Positions 27,052 through 36,633 of a stretch of DNA of 64,000 nt are shown here, in pieces (the first letter of the stretch is position 1; the number at the start of each line of letters is the position of its first letter). The position numbers and the translations under genes were made by a program. Origin of the DNA: Micavibrio aeruginosavorus EPB (lineage in GTDB: Bacteria > Pseudomonadota > Alphaproteobacteria > Micavibrionales > Micavibrionaceae); the NCBI RefSeq assembly GCF_000348745.1, contig NC_020812.1, positions 527,377 to 591,376 on the forward strand, read 5' to 3'. Under the pieces are notes generated by a model. It was not told the DNA's origin and ran no database searches. It worked only from the letters and a program-made list of their open reading frames with translations.

Positions 27052-28608
27052 ATGTCCTTGATGTCTTTTTCTTTTTTCAACTTTTTACGCGGCACGGCCC
27101 TGATGGCCGGGCTGGCAATTGGGCTGTGGGTTCTGGCGGCGGGTCCCATGGCGGGGACGGCGGCGGCGCAAACGCCTGTGCCGGGCTTGCCGGCCTGTAA
27201 CCTTGTGCGCGAAGCCATCGTGAATTTAAAAGCCCCCAATTTCGGCGTGCCTGTGATTTGGGATGGGTTGTTTGGTGACGAATCGAAATTGATGCGTTTT
27301 TCCGCCGCGACGCCATTACCATCGGGCAGCGTCCTGATCGCCGGGGAGCATTTGAATGAAAAATTTCAACCGCTTGAAACGTTCATCGTTGAAATGAACA
27401 GCCGCGGACGCGGCATTGGCGAAAAGCGTATTCAGGCGTTGAAAGGGGAAAAAATCACCGCGCTGGTGCCCGTTGATCACGGCTATGTGGTGGCCAGCAA
27501 TATCCTGTCTGGCCCCGCAGATGAAAAGCAGGTGCGGCTGGCATGGTATGATGAGGCACGCACCTATATTCGCGATCTGGTGTTAAAAGACGCGCTCTAT
27601 GATTTTGAATCATATACTCTGTTGCCCGCGAATGAGGGTAACGGGTTTATCGCTGTCGTTCATGCCCGCCCGCGTCAAGGATCGATGGATGAGCACGGTC
27701 TTCTCTACCGCATCAGCGCAACGGGAAAAATTTTGTGGAAGCGGGCCTATCGCTCCGGCGCGGCCAGTCTGATGCACGGCATCGCCCCGGTTGGGGATAC
27801 GGGGTACGTTGTTACGGGCCGCGAACTGGCGGAAAATGGCCGTATTTCGGGTATGGCCATGGAAGTCAACAATGATGGAACGCTGGTATGGCAACAGCCG
27901 TATCCGCGCGGCGTTCATGCCCTGCTGCGCAAGGCCAGCGTGCGACCTGATGGGCGCGTTGTAATGGTGGGGCAAATCACACCGTTTGGTGAAACCTATT
28001 CCACCGCCTGGGTGATGGAGGTGGATACGAATGGCGAAATATTGTGGCAACGTTATTTTCCGTTGGGTGGAAACGAAACCGATGCACGTGGGGTCATAAC
28101 GTATGACGATGGCCGCACGGTGGTGATGGTGAACGTGCGGCCGCGCAATGAATATGCGGATGATCGCGATCATATCCGTCTGCTGACATTATCGCCACGT
28201 GGGGAAATTCTGCGTGATGAACCTTATGTCGAGGGGCAACACGCCCAGGCCAGCCAGATCAGTCTGGGGTACAAAAGTGAACGCGTGGTGATTGCGTTTG
28301 TTGAGGGCACAGCCGGATCCCTTTTGCCGGATGAAGTTGTCTTGATCACCGAGCAGATTAAGAAACAAGGGCGGCGCACCGTCGGTCCCGATGGTAAGGT
28401 TGTCGAATCCTATGTTGCGCCCGAAGAACCAGCTAAAGAACAACCGGCCCTCACACCCGAAAAACCGCCCGTAGCGGACGTGGGTGAGGCGGATCAAGAG
28501 AAAAAAGACGATCCATCCTTCCGTGGTTGGGTTTTTGTTGCGACGGCATTGGACCCTTACAAGGACCCGTGCCTGCCCTTAGACATTCCAAGAGTACAAG
28601 ACAAGTGA
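27052..28608 (+). CDS. Secreted beta-propeller-like protein, function unknown
   Basis: A 518-aa exported protein. A signal peptide spans about residues 1-41 (AGTAAAQ). The body contains repeated strands typical of a PQQ-like propeller, with recurring GKILWKRAYR, GTLVWQQPY and GEILWQRYFPLGG blades over about 90-390. A Pro/Glu/Lys-rich linker and a short C-terminal segment follow. No enzyme motif is recognised; it may be a periplasmic or surface scaffold. The start could be GTG 27049, ATG 27052 or ATG 27061, none with a clear ribosome site. It overlaps the rluD-type gene by 4 bp. Confidence 0.78.
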   Translation: MSLMSFSFFNFLRGTALMAGLAIGLWVLAAGPMAGTAAAQTPVPGLPACNLVREAIVNLKAPNFGVPVIWDGLFGDESKLMRFSAATPLPSGSVLIAGEHLNEKFQPLETFIVEMNSRGRGIGEKRIQALKGEKITALVPVDHGYVVASNILSGPADEKQVRLAWYDEARTYIRDLVLKDALYDFESYTLLPANEGNGFIAVVHARPRQGSMDEHGLLYRISATGKILWKRAYRSGAASLMHGIAPVGDTGYVVTGRELAENGRISGMAMEVNNDGTLVWQQPYPRGVHALLRKASVRPDGRVVMVGQITPFGETYSTAWVMEVDTNGEILWQRYFPLGGNETDARGVITYDDGRTVVMVNVRPRNEYADDRDHIRLLTLSPRGEILRDEPYVEGQHAQASQISLGYKSERVVIAFVEGTAGSLLPDEVVLITEQIKKQGRRTVGPDGKVVESYVAPEEPAKEQPALTPEKPPVADVGEADQEKKDDPSFRGWVFVATALDPYKDPCLPLDIPRVQDK

Positions 28609-29606
28609 TTGAGATTGAAGACGACGACGATGCGGGCCTACAGGTCACAATATCCGATGATCTGGATGGCATGCGTCTAGATAAAGCGCTGGCCGTTCTG
28701 TGCCCCGACCATTCACGGACACGATTGAAAGCGTTGATTGAAGACGGGCAGGTGACGGCGAACGGGCGCACGTTGCGCGATGCCTCTATGCCGGTGAAGG
28801 CGGGATTGGCGTTACAGGTTGTTGTACCGCAAGCGGTCGAAGCCACGCCGCAGCCCGAAAATATTCCGCTGGATATTGTGTACGAAGATTCCGATTTATT
28901 GGTCATCAATAAACAGGCCGGATTGGTCGTGCACCCCGGTGCGGGAAATCCCACGGGAACGCTGGTGAATGCGTTGTTGTATCATTGTGGTGATACGCTC
29001 TCCGGCATTGGCGGCGTCATGCGCCCCGGGATTGTCCACCGCCTGGATATGGAGACGACGGGCCTGATGGTTGTGGCCAAGAACGATGTTGCGCATCGTG
29101 GTTTGTCGGATCAATTGGCGGACCGCACATTGCACCGTTTGTATATGGCGATTGTCTGGCGTATTCCGGCGCATAAAGGCGTGGTGGATATGCCGATCGG
29201 GCGTCACCCGGCCTTCCGCCAGAAAATGGCGGTCAATGTGCGTGGGGGGCGCGAAGCGCGCACGCATTATAATGTGGAGCGCAGTTTTGGTGAGGCCGCA
29301 TCGCTGATCACCTGCAAACTGGAATCCGGGCGCACGCACCAGATCCGCGCGCATATGGCGGCCATTCGTCATCCGTTGGTGGGGGACCCGCTCTATGGTC
29401 TGCAACACAACGCGCAGGAATCACTGTTGCGAAAGGGCGGTTTAAGCCCGGAGGAAGCGGATTTCGTCCTGAAATTCCCGCGCCAGGCCCTGCACGCCCG
29501 CCATATTGGCTTTATCCACCCGGTTACGGGTGAGGAAATGGGGTTTGATGCGGGCCCGCCGGCGGACATAGAAGAGTTGATTTCTGTAATGGAAACAATA
29601 AGTTAG
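28605..29606 (+). CDS. RluD-type ribosomal large subunit pseudouridine synthase
   Basis: A pseudouridine synthase of the RluA/RluD family, predicted to modify 23S rRNA. An N-terminal S4 domain (about 20-75, MRLDKALAVLCPDHSRTRLKALI) precedes the catalytic domain. The HRLDMETTGLMVVAK motif carries the catalytic Asp, and ESGRTHQIRAHMAAIRHPLVGD is the conserved C-terminal core. The GTG start at 28605 overlaps the previous stop as GTGA. A longer frame from 28527 would sit inside the upstream gene. The 333-aa length is typical; RluD rather than RluC is likely but not certain. Confidence 0.92.
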   Translation: MIEIEDDDDAGLQVTISDDLDGMRLDKALAVLCPDHSRTRLKALIEDGQVTANGRTLRDASMPVKAGLALQVVVPQAVEATPQPENIPLDIVYEDSDLLVINKQAGLVVHPGAGNPTGTLVNALLYHCGDTLSGIGGVMRPGIVHRLDMETTGLMVVAKNDVAHRGLSDQLADRTLHRLYMAIVWRIPAHKGVVDMPIGRHPAFRQKMAVNVRGGREARTHYNVERSFGEAASLITCKLESGRTHQIRAHMAAIRHPLVGDPLYGLQHNAQESLLRKGGLSPEEADFVLKFPRQALHARHIGFIHPVTGEEMGFDAGPPADIEELISVMETIS

Positions 29607-29626
29607 AAATTCGCATAAAAAACCGC

Positions 29627-29655
29627 TTGAATTTACATAAAATTGTATGTATTCT
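29627..29655 (+). promoter_or_regulatory. Promoter of the candidate small RNA
   Basis: TTGAAT at 29627-29632, 17 bp, then TATTCT at 29650-29655. The -10 sits inside an inverted repeat, GTATTC (29649-29654) with GAATAC (29665-29670), which could be an operator. Confidence 0.55.
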
Positions 29656-29661
29656 AGAATT

Positions 29662-29920
29662 ATGGAATACGACGTTGAGTGGGTGATCAACGGATGAGAG
29701 GCAAAAGCCTCCCCAGTGTGAGAAATAAGTGTGAGACTAAAAAAACCGCGCCGGACAAAATGGCGGCCTGATGTGGTGGGACACAAGCGTAAAGAAGAAT
29801 AACTGCGAAATTCAAAAGGCGACTTTTTGAAGGGGTTCGAGAGGCGCTTTTTCCAAGGTTTACCTTTGACCGATCTGGTATCGAAACTGGCCATCAACGA
29901 AAGTTGATGGCCACTTTTTT
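29662..29920 (+). ncRNA. Candidate small RNA or long attenuated leader
   Basis: A gene-free stretch of about 260 bases is bounded by a good sigma70 promoter and a very strong intrinsic terminator. Internal structure includes CGTTGA/TCAACG (29673-29692) and GAGGC-AAAA-GCCTC (29698-29711). A 9-bp direct repeat AGTGTGAGA occurs twice 13 bp apart, and an AAGGT-TT-ACCTT hairpin lies near the 3' end. It does not match 6S, 4.5S, tmRNA or RNase P features that I know. It could be a free regulatory RNA or a terminated leader of the downstream dehydrogenase gene. Confidence 0.5.
29888..29920 (+). terminator. Strong intrinsic terminator of the small RNA
   Basis: A perfect 11-bp stem TGGCCATCAAC with a GAAA tetraloop is followed by C and six T bases. 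Confidence 0.9.
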
Positions 29921-29936
29921 CGTTTGATTTGTTGCG

Positions 29937-29956
29937 GTGCAGATCGTTATCTGCAC
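29937..29956. promoter_or_regulatory. Perfect inverted repeat upstream of the amino-acid dehydrogenase gene
   Basis: GTGCAGAT and ATCTGCAC flank CGTT. The 20-bp palindromic site lies 68 bp before the dehydrogenase ATG, with no T tract after it, so an operator is more likely than a terminator. Confidence 0.45.
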
Positions 29957-30024
29957 ATGATGGTGTTACAATAAGCCAGAGCAATAATGACGTGTTTTTC
30001 TGACAATAAAGCAGGATCAATCCC

Positions 30025-31149
30025 ATGGTGTATGACGATCTCTCCCCTGAATTTCTCTCCGCGTTCCCCGATTATGACGGGCACGAAACCGTGCGCAAGA
30101 TTGTTGATGCGGATACGGGGCTGACGGCTTTTATCGGCGTGCATAACCGCGCGCTGGGCCCTGCACTGGGCGGATGTCGTATGTACCCGTATGCGGGCGG
30201 GGAGGCGGATGCCATTCGCGATGTCCTGCGCCTGTCACGTGGCATGACGTATAAAAACGCGCTGGCGGGTTTGCCGTTGGGTGGTGGGAAAAGCGTTATT
30301 CTGGGCGATCCGTTCACACAAAAAACGCCAGCCTTGATGCGCGCGATGGGCCGCGCTGTGCAATCGTTGGATGGTCATTACATTACGGCGGAAGACAGCG
30401 GCACCAGCGAAGCCGACATGCAGGACATGGGAACCGAAACATCCTATGTCGTTGGCCTGCACCTGCCCGAAGGGGATACCAGTGCGTTGGGCGGTAACCC
30501 GTCCCCCGTCACCGCCTATGGTGTTTACATGGGGATCAAGGCGGCGGTGCGCCGCAAACACAAAACGGATTCTGTCGCCGGTCTGCACGTTGTGGTGCAG
30601 GGGTTGGGGTCCGTGGGCTATGCGTTGTGCGAATATTTGCACCGCGATGGCGCAACCCTGACCGTAACGGATACGCGACCAGCCATTCTGGATCGGGCCG
30701 TGGCCGAAATGCCGGGGACGAAAGTGGTCACGCCGGATCAAATTTTCGCGGTCGAAGGGGATGTCTTCGCACCGTGTGCGTTGGGCGCCCAGATCAATGA
30801 TGAAACGGTACCGCAATTGCGCGTCGGCATCGTGGCCGGGGCCGCGAACAACCAATTGGCAACGAAACAGCATGACGACATGCTGGCCGAACGCGGTATT
30901 TTGTATGTGCCCGATTACGTGATCAATGCGGGCGGTGTGATTGCCGTGGCCTATGAATATTTCGCCCGCACGGGGCGCAACCCGTTTACCGCTCCGCTGA
31001 CCCGCGATGTGATGATGGAGCACGTGACCGGGATTGGCCGCACCATTGATAAAATTCTGGCCCTGGCCGAAACCCAAGGCCTGCCCCCGGGCCGGGCCGC
31101 AGACCGGATGGCGGAATCTATCTTTATGGCCGAAAAAATCCGCGCGTGA
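30025..31149 (+). CDS. Leu/Phe/Val-type amino-acid dehydrogenase
   Basis: An NAD-dependent dehydrogenase of the Glu/Leu/Phe/Val family, converting a branched-chain or aromatic amino acid to its 2-oxo acid plus ammonia. The substrate lysine lies in LPLGGGKSVILGDP, and a second conserved Lys is in MTYKNALAG. The Rossmann motif is VVQGLGSVGYALCEYL. The 374-aa length fits leucine dehydrogenase (about 365) rather than glutamate dehydrogenase (about 450), so leucine is the best guess. The gene is monocistronic, with an upstream palindrome and a candidate RNA that may regulate it. Confidence 0.9.
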   Translation: MVYDDLSPEFLSAFPDYDGHETVRKIVDADTGLTAFIGVHNRALGPALGGCRMYPYAGGEADAIRDVLRLSRGMTYKNALAGLPLGGGKSVILGDPFTQKTPALMRAMGRAVQSLDGHYITAEDSGTSEADMQDMGTETSYVVGLHLPEGDTSALGGNPSPVTAYGVYMGIKAAVRRKHKTDSVAGLHVVVQGLGSVGYALCEYLHRDGATLTVTDTRPAILDRAVAEMPGTKVVTPDQIFAVEGDVFAPCALGAQINDETVPQLRVGIVAGAANNQLATKQHDDMLAERGILYVPDYVINAGGVIAVAYEYFARTGRNPFTAPLTRDVMMEHVTGIGRTIDKILALAETQGLPPGRAADRMAESIFMAEKIRA

Positions 31150-31171
31150 TTCAATCCGTATTACAGCATTC

Positions 31172-31210
31172 AAAAATAAAACCCCGGCGATGTGTCGGGG
31201 TTTTATTTTT
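31172..31210. terminator. Bidirectional terminator between the dehydrogenase and yjbH-like genes
   Basis: AAAAATAAAACCCCG pairs with CGGGGTTTTATTTTT around a 9-nt loop. It includes the stop codon of the minus-strand gene. Confidence 0.9.
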
Positions 31211-33278
31211 GTAATTGATCCCAACTGCGTGAAATGGCGCGGTACGATATCGGTTCGCTAACATCATACAATGGCAAGGGCGTGTCCAGCGTTTGGCCCG
31301 CATTGCGTCCCAACGGGGCAATCGTGGTCCGCATCTCACTGCCATCCACCATGCGCCGCCATGTGCCCAGCGGTAGGGTCAGGCGCAATCCGCTATACAA
31401 ATGCGTGGTGCCGCCGAAAATATCCGGGTCGTCATCTTCGCTGGCGGTGACGAATGCGGTCACGCGAACACCACTATCCATTCGTTTGTCCAGTGATACG
31501 GTGGCCCCGAAATCTTCACCCAGATAGCGGCCAAGTTTCAATCCGGCGGTTAGATCACTGTCCGGAAATTCGTACCAGGCGTTGAAGAACCCTGTGAGTG
31601 TTGAATCCCCCTGTAAATCCAGCACCAGATCGCTATACGGATCACGCCGCCAGACATTCCACCCCTCCGCCCCGATGGCGAATGTTTTTCCAAATGGACG
31701 ATAGAGAATTTCGCCACCGAATCCCGCATACATTTCTTCCAAATACCCGGCCGTAAAACCGGTATGAATATCGGGCGACAGGCTGTGCATAAATGCACCA
31801 TACAGGCGATCAACGGATACCAAAGCCCCGGCAAATTCCGCCACATCGCTGCGCACGGGTTTATCAACCGGCAGATATTGTGACGACAGTGATTCTAGGT
31901 CGTCGGAAAAATTCAACCGGAACCCGCCGCCAATCGTAATATTTTTGGGCCAGTTGAGTTGCGTTTCCTGCACCAGCGATTCCCGGTGCAAAATACCGCC
32001 ATCTTCCTCCGACAGGCTCAGCTGGTTGTCTAAAATGAAGCGGAACGACGCGAAGGGGCGGTTGGGACTGCGTAAATCTTTCACCTTTTCGGCGTTCTGC
32101 AGGTCGGTGGGCACAATCGCCGGCATGGTCATATTGCGCCATACTTCCGCCGGGCTGCCGTTTCGTTCATCGCTGAGTGCTGCGGCCACATCACGGCGGA
32201 CCATCCGCAACGTTGGCCCGGTCAGCCCGTAATGGCTGGGCGTAATATAAATTTCCGCCGGGCCTTCGGGATCCACTTCGGTTAGATGCCGTAACGCGCG
32301 GCCAATTTGCATGCCAATGGGTAATTCATCATGGGCATACAGGCTGGCCCACACGCCGCGGTCATTGGCGCGCGTGGTTTGGATTTTTATGGTGGAGGGG
32401 TCTTCTGGTGATGGTTCTTCCCATTTATGGGGCCAGTCGCTCAGCGCGGCGGAGATATTCACGCTGGCCATGATTTTTTCACCGCCCAGTATGCCAAGGC
32501 CAAATCCCAGATTTTCCGTTGGCTGGTAATGCAAGCCAACCGACCATGGATCGGGCGCATCAAATCCGGGGTCGATTAAGGCCTCGGTCGAATAATCGTC
32601 CGCGCCCCAATCGGCTTTGAACGACAGGCCATTGATGGGCGTGAAATATTCAACCCCGGCGAACAGGCCGATTTTATCACCGGTAAACCAATCATCGGGG
32701 CCATTGGCGTCTTCGCTGGTTGCGTTGCGGCTCTTTTCAAAATGCGATCCAAAAATTTTTAATGGGTTGGAAAAATGCCCGGCGCTGCCCATACGGCCCC
32801 AGCCAAGGCCGCCCGTAAAATCAAAATTATTATAGCGTTTTGATAACGCCAGATATTCCGCCGCCATTTGTTTGTGGCCATAGGCGGACATCAGTCCCAG
32901 GGCAATTTCCGGGCGTGTCGCGCTTTCGTTCAGCAGCCGTACTTTCAGATCCACCGCCGGGTACAGACGGTCGGCGGCTTCGCGTAAATTTGAAACATAC
33001 CCGTTCTGGCGCAGCGTGATGTTTAGCGGATCGGCAATCTGCATTGACAAGGCGGCTGTGGCATAGGGGTCGAGCGTGGAGAGATGAAACCGCATCGTGC
33101 CCGATTTATCCATGCGCGCTGACGGAACCGTGTTTAACCCCAGCGATCCGGCCCAGTTCGGGCTGGGCTTTGGCTCTTTTGGCGCTGCAGGTGGCAGTAA
33201 TTCCGCCCCGGCCGGGGCCGGAGCGCACAATAACCCAGCCATGCCAATCAAAAGGAGAAACGCGCGCAAGATAAACAC
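31203..33278 (-). CDS. YjbH-like outer-membrane beta-barrel protein
   Basis: A 691-aa exported protein of the YjbH/YmcA family (DUF940), associated in enterobacteria with exopolysaccharide export. A signal peptide covers about residues 1-25 (APAPAGAE). The N-terminal GLNTVPSARMDKSGTMRFHLS and the following GGLGWGRMG region, with many alternating aromatic and polar strands, fit a large barrel. The protein ends in a short charged tail. The start is GTG 33278, without a clear ribosome site. No polysaccharide cluster is adjacent, so the cargo is unknown. Confidence 0.82.
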   Translation of the reverse strand: MFILRAFLLLIGMAGLLCAPAPAGAELLPPAAPKEPKPSPNWAGSLGLNTVPSARMDKSGTMRFHLSTLDPYATAALSMQIADPLNITLRQNGYVSNLREAADRLYPAVDLKVRLLNESATRPEIALGLMSAYGHKQMAAEYLALSKRYNNFDFTGGLGWGRMGSAGHFSNPLKIFGSHFEKSRNATSEDANGPDDWFTGDKIGLFAGVEYFTPINGLSFKADWGADDYSTEALIDPGFDAPDPWSVGLHYQPTENLGFGLGILGGEKIMASVNISAALSDWPHKWEEPSPEDPSTIKIQTTRANDRGVWASLYAHDELPIGMQIGRALRHLTEVDPEGPAEIYITPSHYGLTGPTLRMVRRDVAAALSDERNGSPAEVWRNMTMPAIVPTDLQNAEKVKDLRSPNRPFASFRFILDNQLSLSEEDGGILHRESLVQETQLNWPKNITIGGGFRLNFSDDLESLSSQYLPVDKPVRSDVAEFAGALVSVDRLYGAFMHSLSPDIHTGFTAGYLEEMYAGFGGEILYRPFGKTFAIGAEGWNVWRRDPYSDLVLDLQGDSTLTGFFNAWYEFPDSDLTAGLKLGRYLGEDFGATVSLDKRMDSGVRVTAFVTASEDDDPDIFGGTTHLYSGLRLTLPLGTWRRMVDGSEMRTTIAPLGRNAGQTLDTPLPLYDVSEPISYRAISRSWDQLQK

Positions 33279-33455
33279 AAAGAATAAGAATTGGGGACAA
33301 TGGACACGGTAAAGTCGTGTAGCGGAATTTTTTCAAAATATACGATCGTAGTCAAACAAAACGGACATTATGTCATTTCATGCCTGTGGAATGTTTGGTG
33401 CGGGCTTGTATAATGGCGAACGGTTCAGTTTTTTCCCCTTCAGGCAGGCGATTCG

Positions 33456-35042
33456 ATGTCATCCCGACCCAGTATTCCCGATTACGATTTGTGCATTATT
33501 GGCGGCGGTGTGAACGGTGCGGGAATTGCCCGTGATGCAACCGGGCGGGGTTTGAGCGTCCTGCTGTTGGAAATGGGGGATCTGGCGGGCGCGACCAGTT
33601 CGGCCAGTTCGAAAATGATCCATGGTGGTTTGCGCTATCTGGAATATTTTGAATTTAAATTGGTGCGCGAAGCGTTGATTGAACGGGATGTTCTGCTCGG
33701 CATTGCCCCGCATATCATGTACCCGATGGATTTTATTCTGCCGCACGCGCATACGATCCGTCCGGCATGGATGATCCGGATGGGGTTGTTCCTGTATGAT
33801 CATTTGGCGCTTATTCGCCGGTTTAAAAAATCAACGGCGATTAAAGTGGCAGAAGATGCACGGTGCACCCCATTAAAGGCTGATTATAAAACGGCCTTCA
33901 CCTATGCCGATGGCTGGGTGGATGATGCGCGTCTGGTTGCATTAAACGCGGTGGATGCGGCGGAAATGGGGGCCCATGTCCTGACCCATGCGGCATGCAC
34001 GGGATTGCGCGTTGAAAACGGCATCTGGCATATCGAAATCCACGATACAGATACGGGCCAATTGGCGAACCACACGGCCCGCATGGTTGTAAATGCGGCG
34101 GGGCCGTGGGTGCGTGATATTCTGGATGGATCGCATCTGGCGATTGCCGGAAAAACACCAAATGTCCGCTTGGTTAAAGGCAGCCATATCGTCGTGCCAA
34201 AATTGTATGACGGTGCGCAGGCGTTTAATCTGCAACAACCTGATCGCCGTGTCATTTTTGTTATTCCGTATCAGGATCAATACACGCTGATCGGCACCAC
34301 CGATATTGACCATCCAGACGATGCGCAGTCCCCGGAAATATCGGCGGAAGAAACGCAATATCTGTGTGATTGCGTCAATCGTTATTTCAAATCATCCATT
34401 GCGCCATCTGATGTGGTCTGGAGCTATAGCGGCGTCCGTCCCCTGTTTGATGATGGGCGTGGCAAGGCCAGCAAGGTCACACGCGATTACCGTCTGGTTC
34501 TGGATACGGCACATGGCGCGCCGATCCTGTCGGTCTTTGGTGGGAAAATCACGACCTATCGCCATCTGGCGCAAGATGTGGTGAATAAACTGATCCGTTT
34601 CTGGCCCAATTATGCGGCCGCGCGTGGTCTGGATACGATCAAACCATGGACGCACACGATGCCGCTGCCCGGTGGGGATGTTGGCGATGATGGCATGGCG
34701 GCGTTTATTGCCGACCGTGCTAAGCGCTATAAATTCCTGCCTGCCGATCTGGTGTATCGTTATGCCACCACCTATGGCACACGGATGGATCGTATTCTGG
34801 CCGAAGCCACCGATCTGGATTCGCTGGGGCGGCATTTCGGTGATGGTGTGTACATGGCCGAGATCAATTATCTGATCCAGAATGAATGGGTCAAAAGCGC
34901 CGAAGATATGCTTTGGCGTCGCACCAAGCTGGGCCTGCATATCAGTGATGAAACACGGGCGGCGATTGATCAATATTTTGCGGGGCATCCGGTGTCATCG
35001 CGGACGGGGCATGGCGTGCGCGTGACACGCCAGATACATTAA
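33456..35042 (+). CDS. glpD: Aerobic glycerol-3-phosphate dehydrogenase GlpD
   Basis: A membrane-associated FAD enzyme oxidising sn-glycerol-3-phosphate to dihydroxyacetone phosphate and feeding electrons to quinone. The dinucleotide motif IIGGGVNGAGIARDATGRG is near residue 12, followed by TSSASSKMIHGGLRYLE. The C-terminal GGKITTYRHLAQ motif closes the flavin site. At 528 aa it is slightly longer than E. coli GlpD (501). A TATAAT at 33409-33414 may be its -10. It is followed by glpK across a REP-like element. Confidence 0.96.
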   Translation: MSSRPSIPDYDLCIIGGGVNGAGIARDATGRGLSVLLLEMGDLAGATSSASSKMIHGGLRYLEYFEFKLVREALIERDVLLGIAPHIMYPMDFILPHAHTIRPAWMIRMGLFLYDHLALIRRFKKSTAIKVAEDARCTPLKADYKTAFTYADGWVDDARLVALNAVDAAEMGAHVLTHAACTGLRVENGIWHIEIHDTDTGQLANHTARMVVNAAGPWVRDILDGSHLAIAGKTPNVRLVKGSHIVVPKLYDGAQAFNLQQPDRRVIFVIPYQDQYTLIGTTDIDHPDDAQSPEISAEETQYLCDCVNRYFKSSIAPSDVVWSYSGVRPLFDDGRGKASKVTRDYRLVLDTAHGAPILSVFGGKITTYRHLAQDVVNKLIRFWPNYAAARGLDTIKPWTHTMPLPGGDVGDDGMAAFIADRAKRYKFLPADLVYRYATTYGTRMDRILAEATDLDSLGRHFGDGVYMAEINYLIQNEWVKSAEDMLWRRTKLGLHISDETRAAIDQYFAGHPVSSRTGHGVRVTRQIH

Positions 35043-35051
35043 CAATAAGGT

Positions 35052-35119
35052 GTCATACCGGCGAAAGCCGGTATCTTTCAGCCATAAAGGATGAAGACCC
35101 CGGCCTGCGCCGGGGTGAC
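35052..35119. repeat. REP-like palindromic element between glpD and glpK
   Basis: Two hairpins lie in tandem. ATACCGGC-GAAA-GCCGGTAT is at 35055-35074 and ACCCCGGC-CTGC-GCCGGGGT at 35097-35116. The outer ends GTCA and TGAC are complementary. This layout matches the dispersed intergenic palindromes common in alphaproteobacteria. I see no second copy in the window. Confidence 0.75.
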
Positions 35120-35145
35120 GAATAAAGAAGAGGGATTATAAAAGC

Positions 35146-36630
35146 ATGACAAAACCAACCATCCTTGCCATTGACCAGGGCACAACATCGTCCCGCGCGA
35201 TTTTATTTTCCGCCGATGGGGATATTCTGGCCGTCCGTCAGAAGGAGCTGGAATTATTCTACCCGCATAATGGCTGGGTGGAACAGGACCCGGTGAATAT
35301 CTGGAACGATACACTCTGGGCCTGCCGCGCCGTGATGGAGGATGCGGGTGGCGCTGCGGCGCAGATTGCCGCCATCGGTATCACCAACCAACGCGAAACC
35401 ACGATTGTTTGGGACCGTAAAACCGGCGAACCCGTCTATCGCGCCATCGTCTGGCAGGATCGTCGCACATCGGATCTGTGCCAGTCCTTGAAGAAAGCCG
35501 GGCATGAAGATGCCATCCGTGCGAAAACCGGCCTTCTGCTCGACCCGTATTTTTCCGGCACGAAACTGGCGTGGATTTTGGACAATGTTCCGGGTGTGCG
35601 TAAACGGGCGGAATCTGGCGATCTGGCGTTCGGTACGGTGGATTGTTACCTGCTGTGGAAGCTGACCAGTGGGCGTGTGCATGCCACCGATGTGACCAAT
35701 GCGTCGCGTACGATGCTCTATAACATTGTGACCCAGGAATGGGACGATGATCTGCTCCGCCTGCTGAATATTCCGCGCGGGTTGTTGCCGGATGTGCGCG
35801 ATAACGTGGCCGATTTCGGCACATCTGATCCGGCTTTGCTGGGGCGCCCATTCACCATCGGCGGTATGGCCGGTGACCAACAGGCCGCGATGGTGGGGCA
35901 GGCGTGTTTCACCGACGGCATGGTCAAATCCACCTATGGCACCGGGTGTTTTGCCTTGATGAATATTGGCGATACGTTCCGGGAATCCAAAAACCGCCTG
36001 CTGACCACCCCGGCCTACCGCCTGAACGGTGACATCACCTACGCGATCGAAGGGTCTATTTTCGTCTCCGGCGCGGCGGTGCAATGGTTGCGCGATGGGC
36101 TGGGTCTGTTCCGGCAGGCCTCCGAAAGCGAAGGGCTGGCGACGTCTGTGGCGGACACCAATGGCGTGTATCTGGTTCCGGCCTTTACCGGCATGGGTGC
36201 GCCCTATTGGGATGCGGATGCGCGGGGTTTGCTCTGCGGCATCACGCGCGACACCACCGCCGCCCACATCACCCGCGCCGCGCTAGAGGCGCAAGCCTAT
36301 CAAACCCGCGACCTCATCGGCGCGATGGAGGGCGACACAGGCAAAAAAATCGACGTGATCCGCGCCGATGGCGGGTTGGTGGCCAACACATTCGTGTGCC
36401 AGTTTTTGGCCGACATCCTGAATTGCCCGGTCGACATTCCCCGTGTGGCGGAAACAACCGCTTTGGGTGCGGCGTATCTGGCGGGGTTGCAGGTGGGTGT
36501 TTACAACGGATTGGATGACATTACCAACGCGTGGCATGCCGTGCGTCATTATGACCCGGCGATGGATGATGAAAAGCGTGATGCATTGTATGCCGGGTGG
36601 CGTAAGGCGGTGGAGAAGACATTGCTGTAA
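35146..36630 (+). CDS. glpK: Glycerol kinase GlpK
   Basis: A FGGY-family kinase phosphorylating glycerol to glycerol-3-phosphate with ATP, supplying GlpD. The N-terminal ATP loop is [14 protein letters not shown], and the family signature region includes [27 protein letters not shown], near residue 270, and the C-terminal [20 protein letters not shown] are typical. The 494-aa length is normal. An AGAGGGA site precedes the ATG. It is co-directional with glpD, 103 bp away. No glycerol facilitator or GlpR gene is in the window. Confidence 0.97.
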   Translation: MTKPTILAIDQGTTSSRAILFSADGDILAVRQKELELFYPHNGWVEQDPVNIWNDTLWACRAVMEDAGGAAAQIAAIGITNQRETTIVWDRKTGEPVYRAIVWQDRRTSDLCQSLKKAGHEDAIRAKTGLLLDPYFSGTKLAWILDNVPGVRKRAESGDLAFGTVDCYLLWKLTSGRVHATDVTNASRTMLYNIVTQEWDDDLLRLLNIPRGLLPDVRDNVADFGTSDPALLGRPFTIGGMAGDQQAAMVGQACFTDGMVKSTYGTGCFALMNIGDTFRESKNRLLTTPAYRLNGDITYAIEGSIFVSGAAVQWLRDGLGLFRQASESEGLATSVADTNGVYLVPAFTGMGAPYWDADARGLLCGITRDTTAAHITRAALEAQAYQTRDLIGAMEGDTGKKIDVIRADGGLVANTFVCQFLADILNCPVDIPRVAETTALGAAYLAGLQVGVYNGLDDITNAWHAVRHYDPAMDDEKRDALYAGWRKAVEKTLL

Positions 36631-36633
36631 AAT

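Noticed and set aside
29662..29920. Identity of the candidate RNA as 6S, tmRNA, 4.5S or RNase P RNA
   Set aside because: I found none of the conserved segments I know for these RNAs, such as the SRP GGAAGC loop or a tmRNA 3' tRNA-like end.
35078..35314. Minus-strand frame across the glpD-glpK gap
   Set aside because: It is created by the REP-like palindromes and the start of glpK; the product has no recognisable features.
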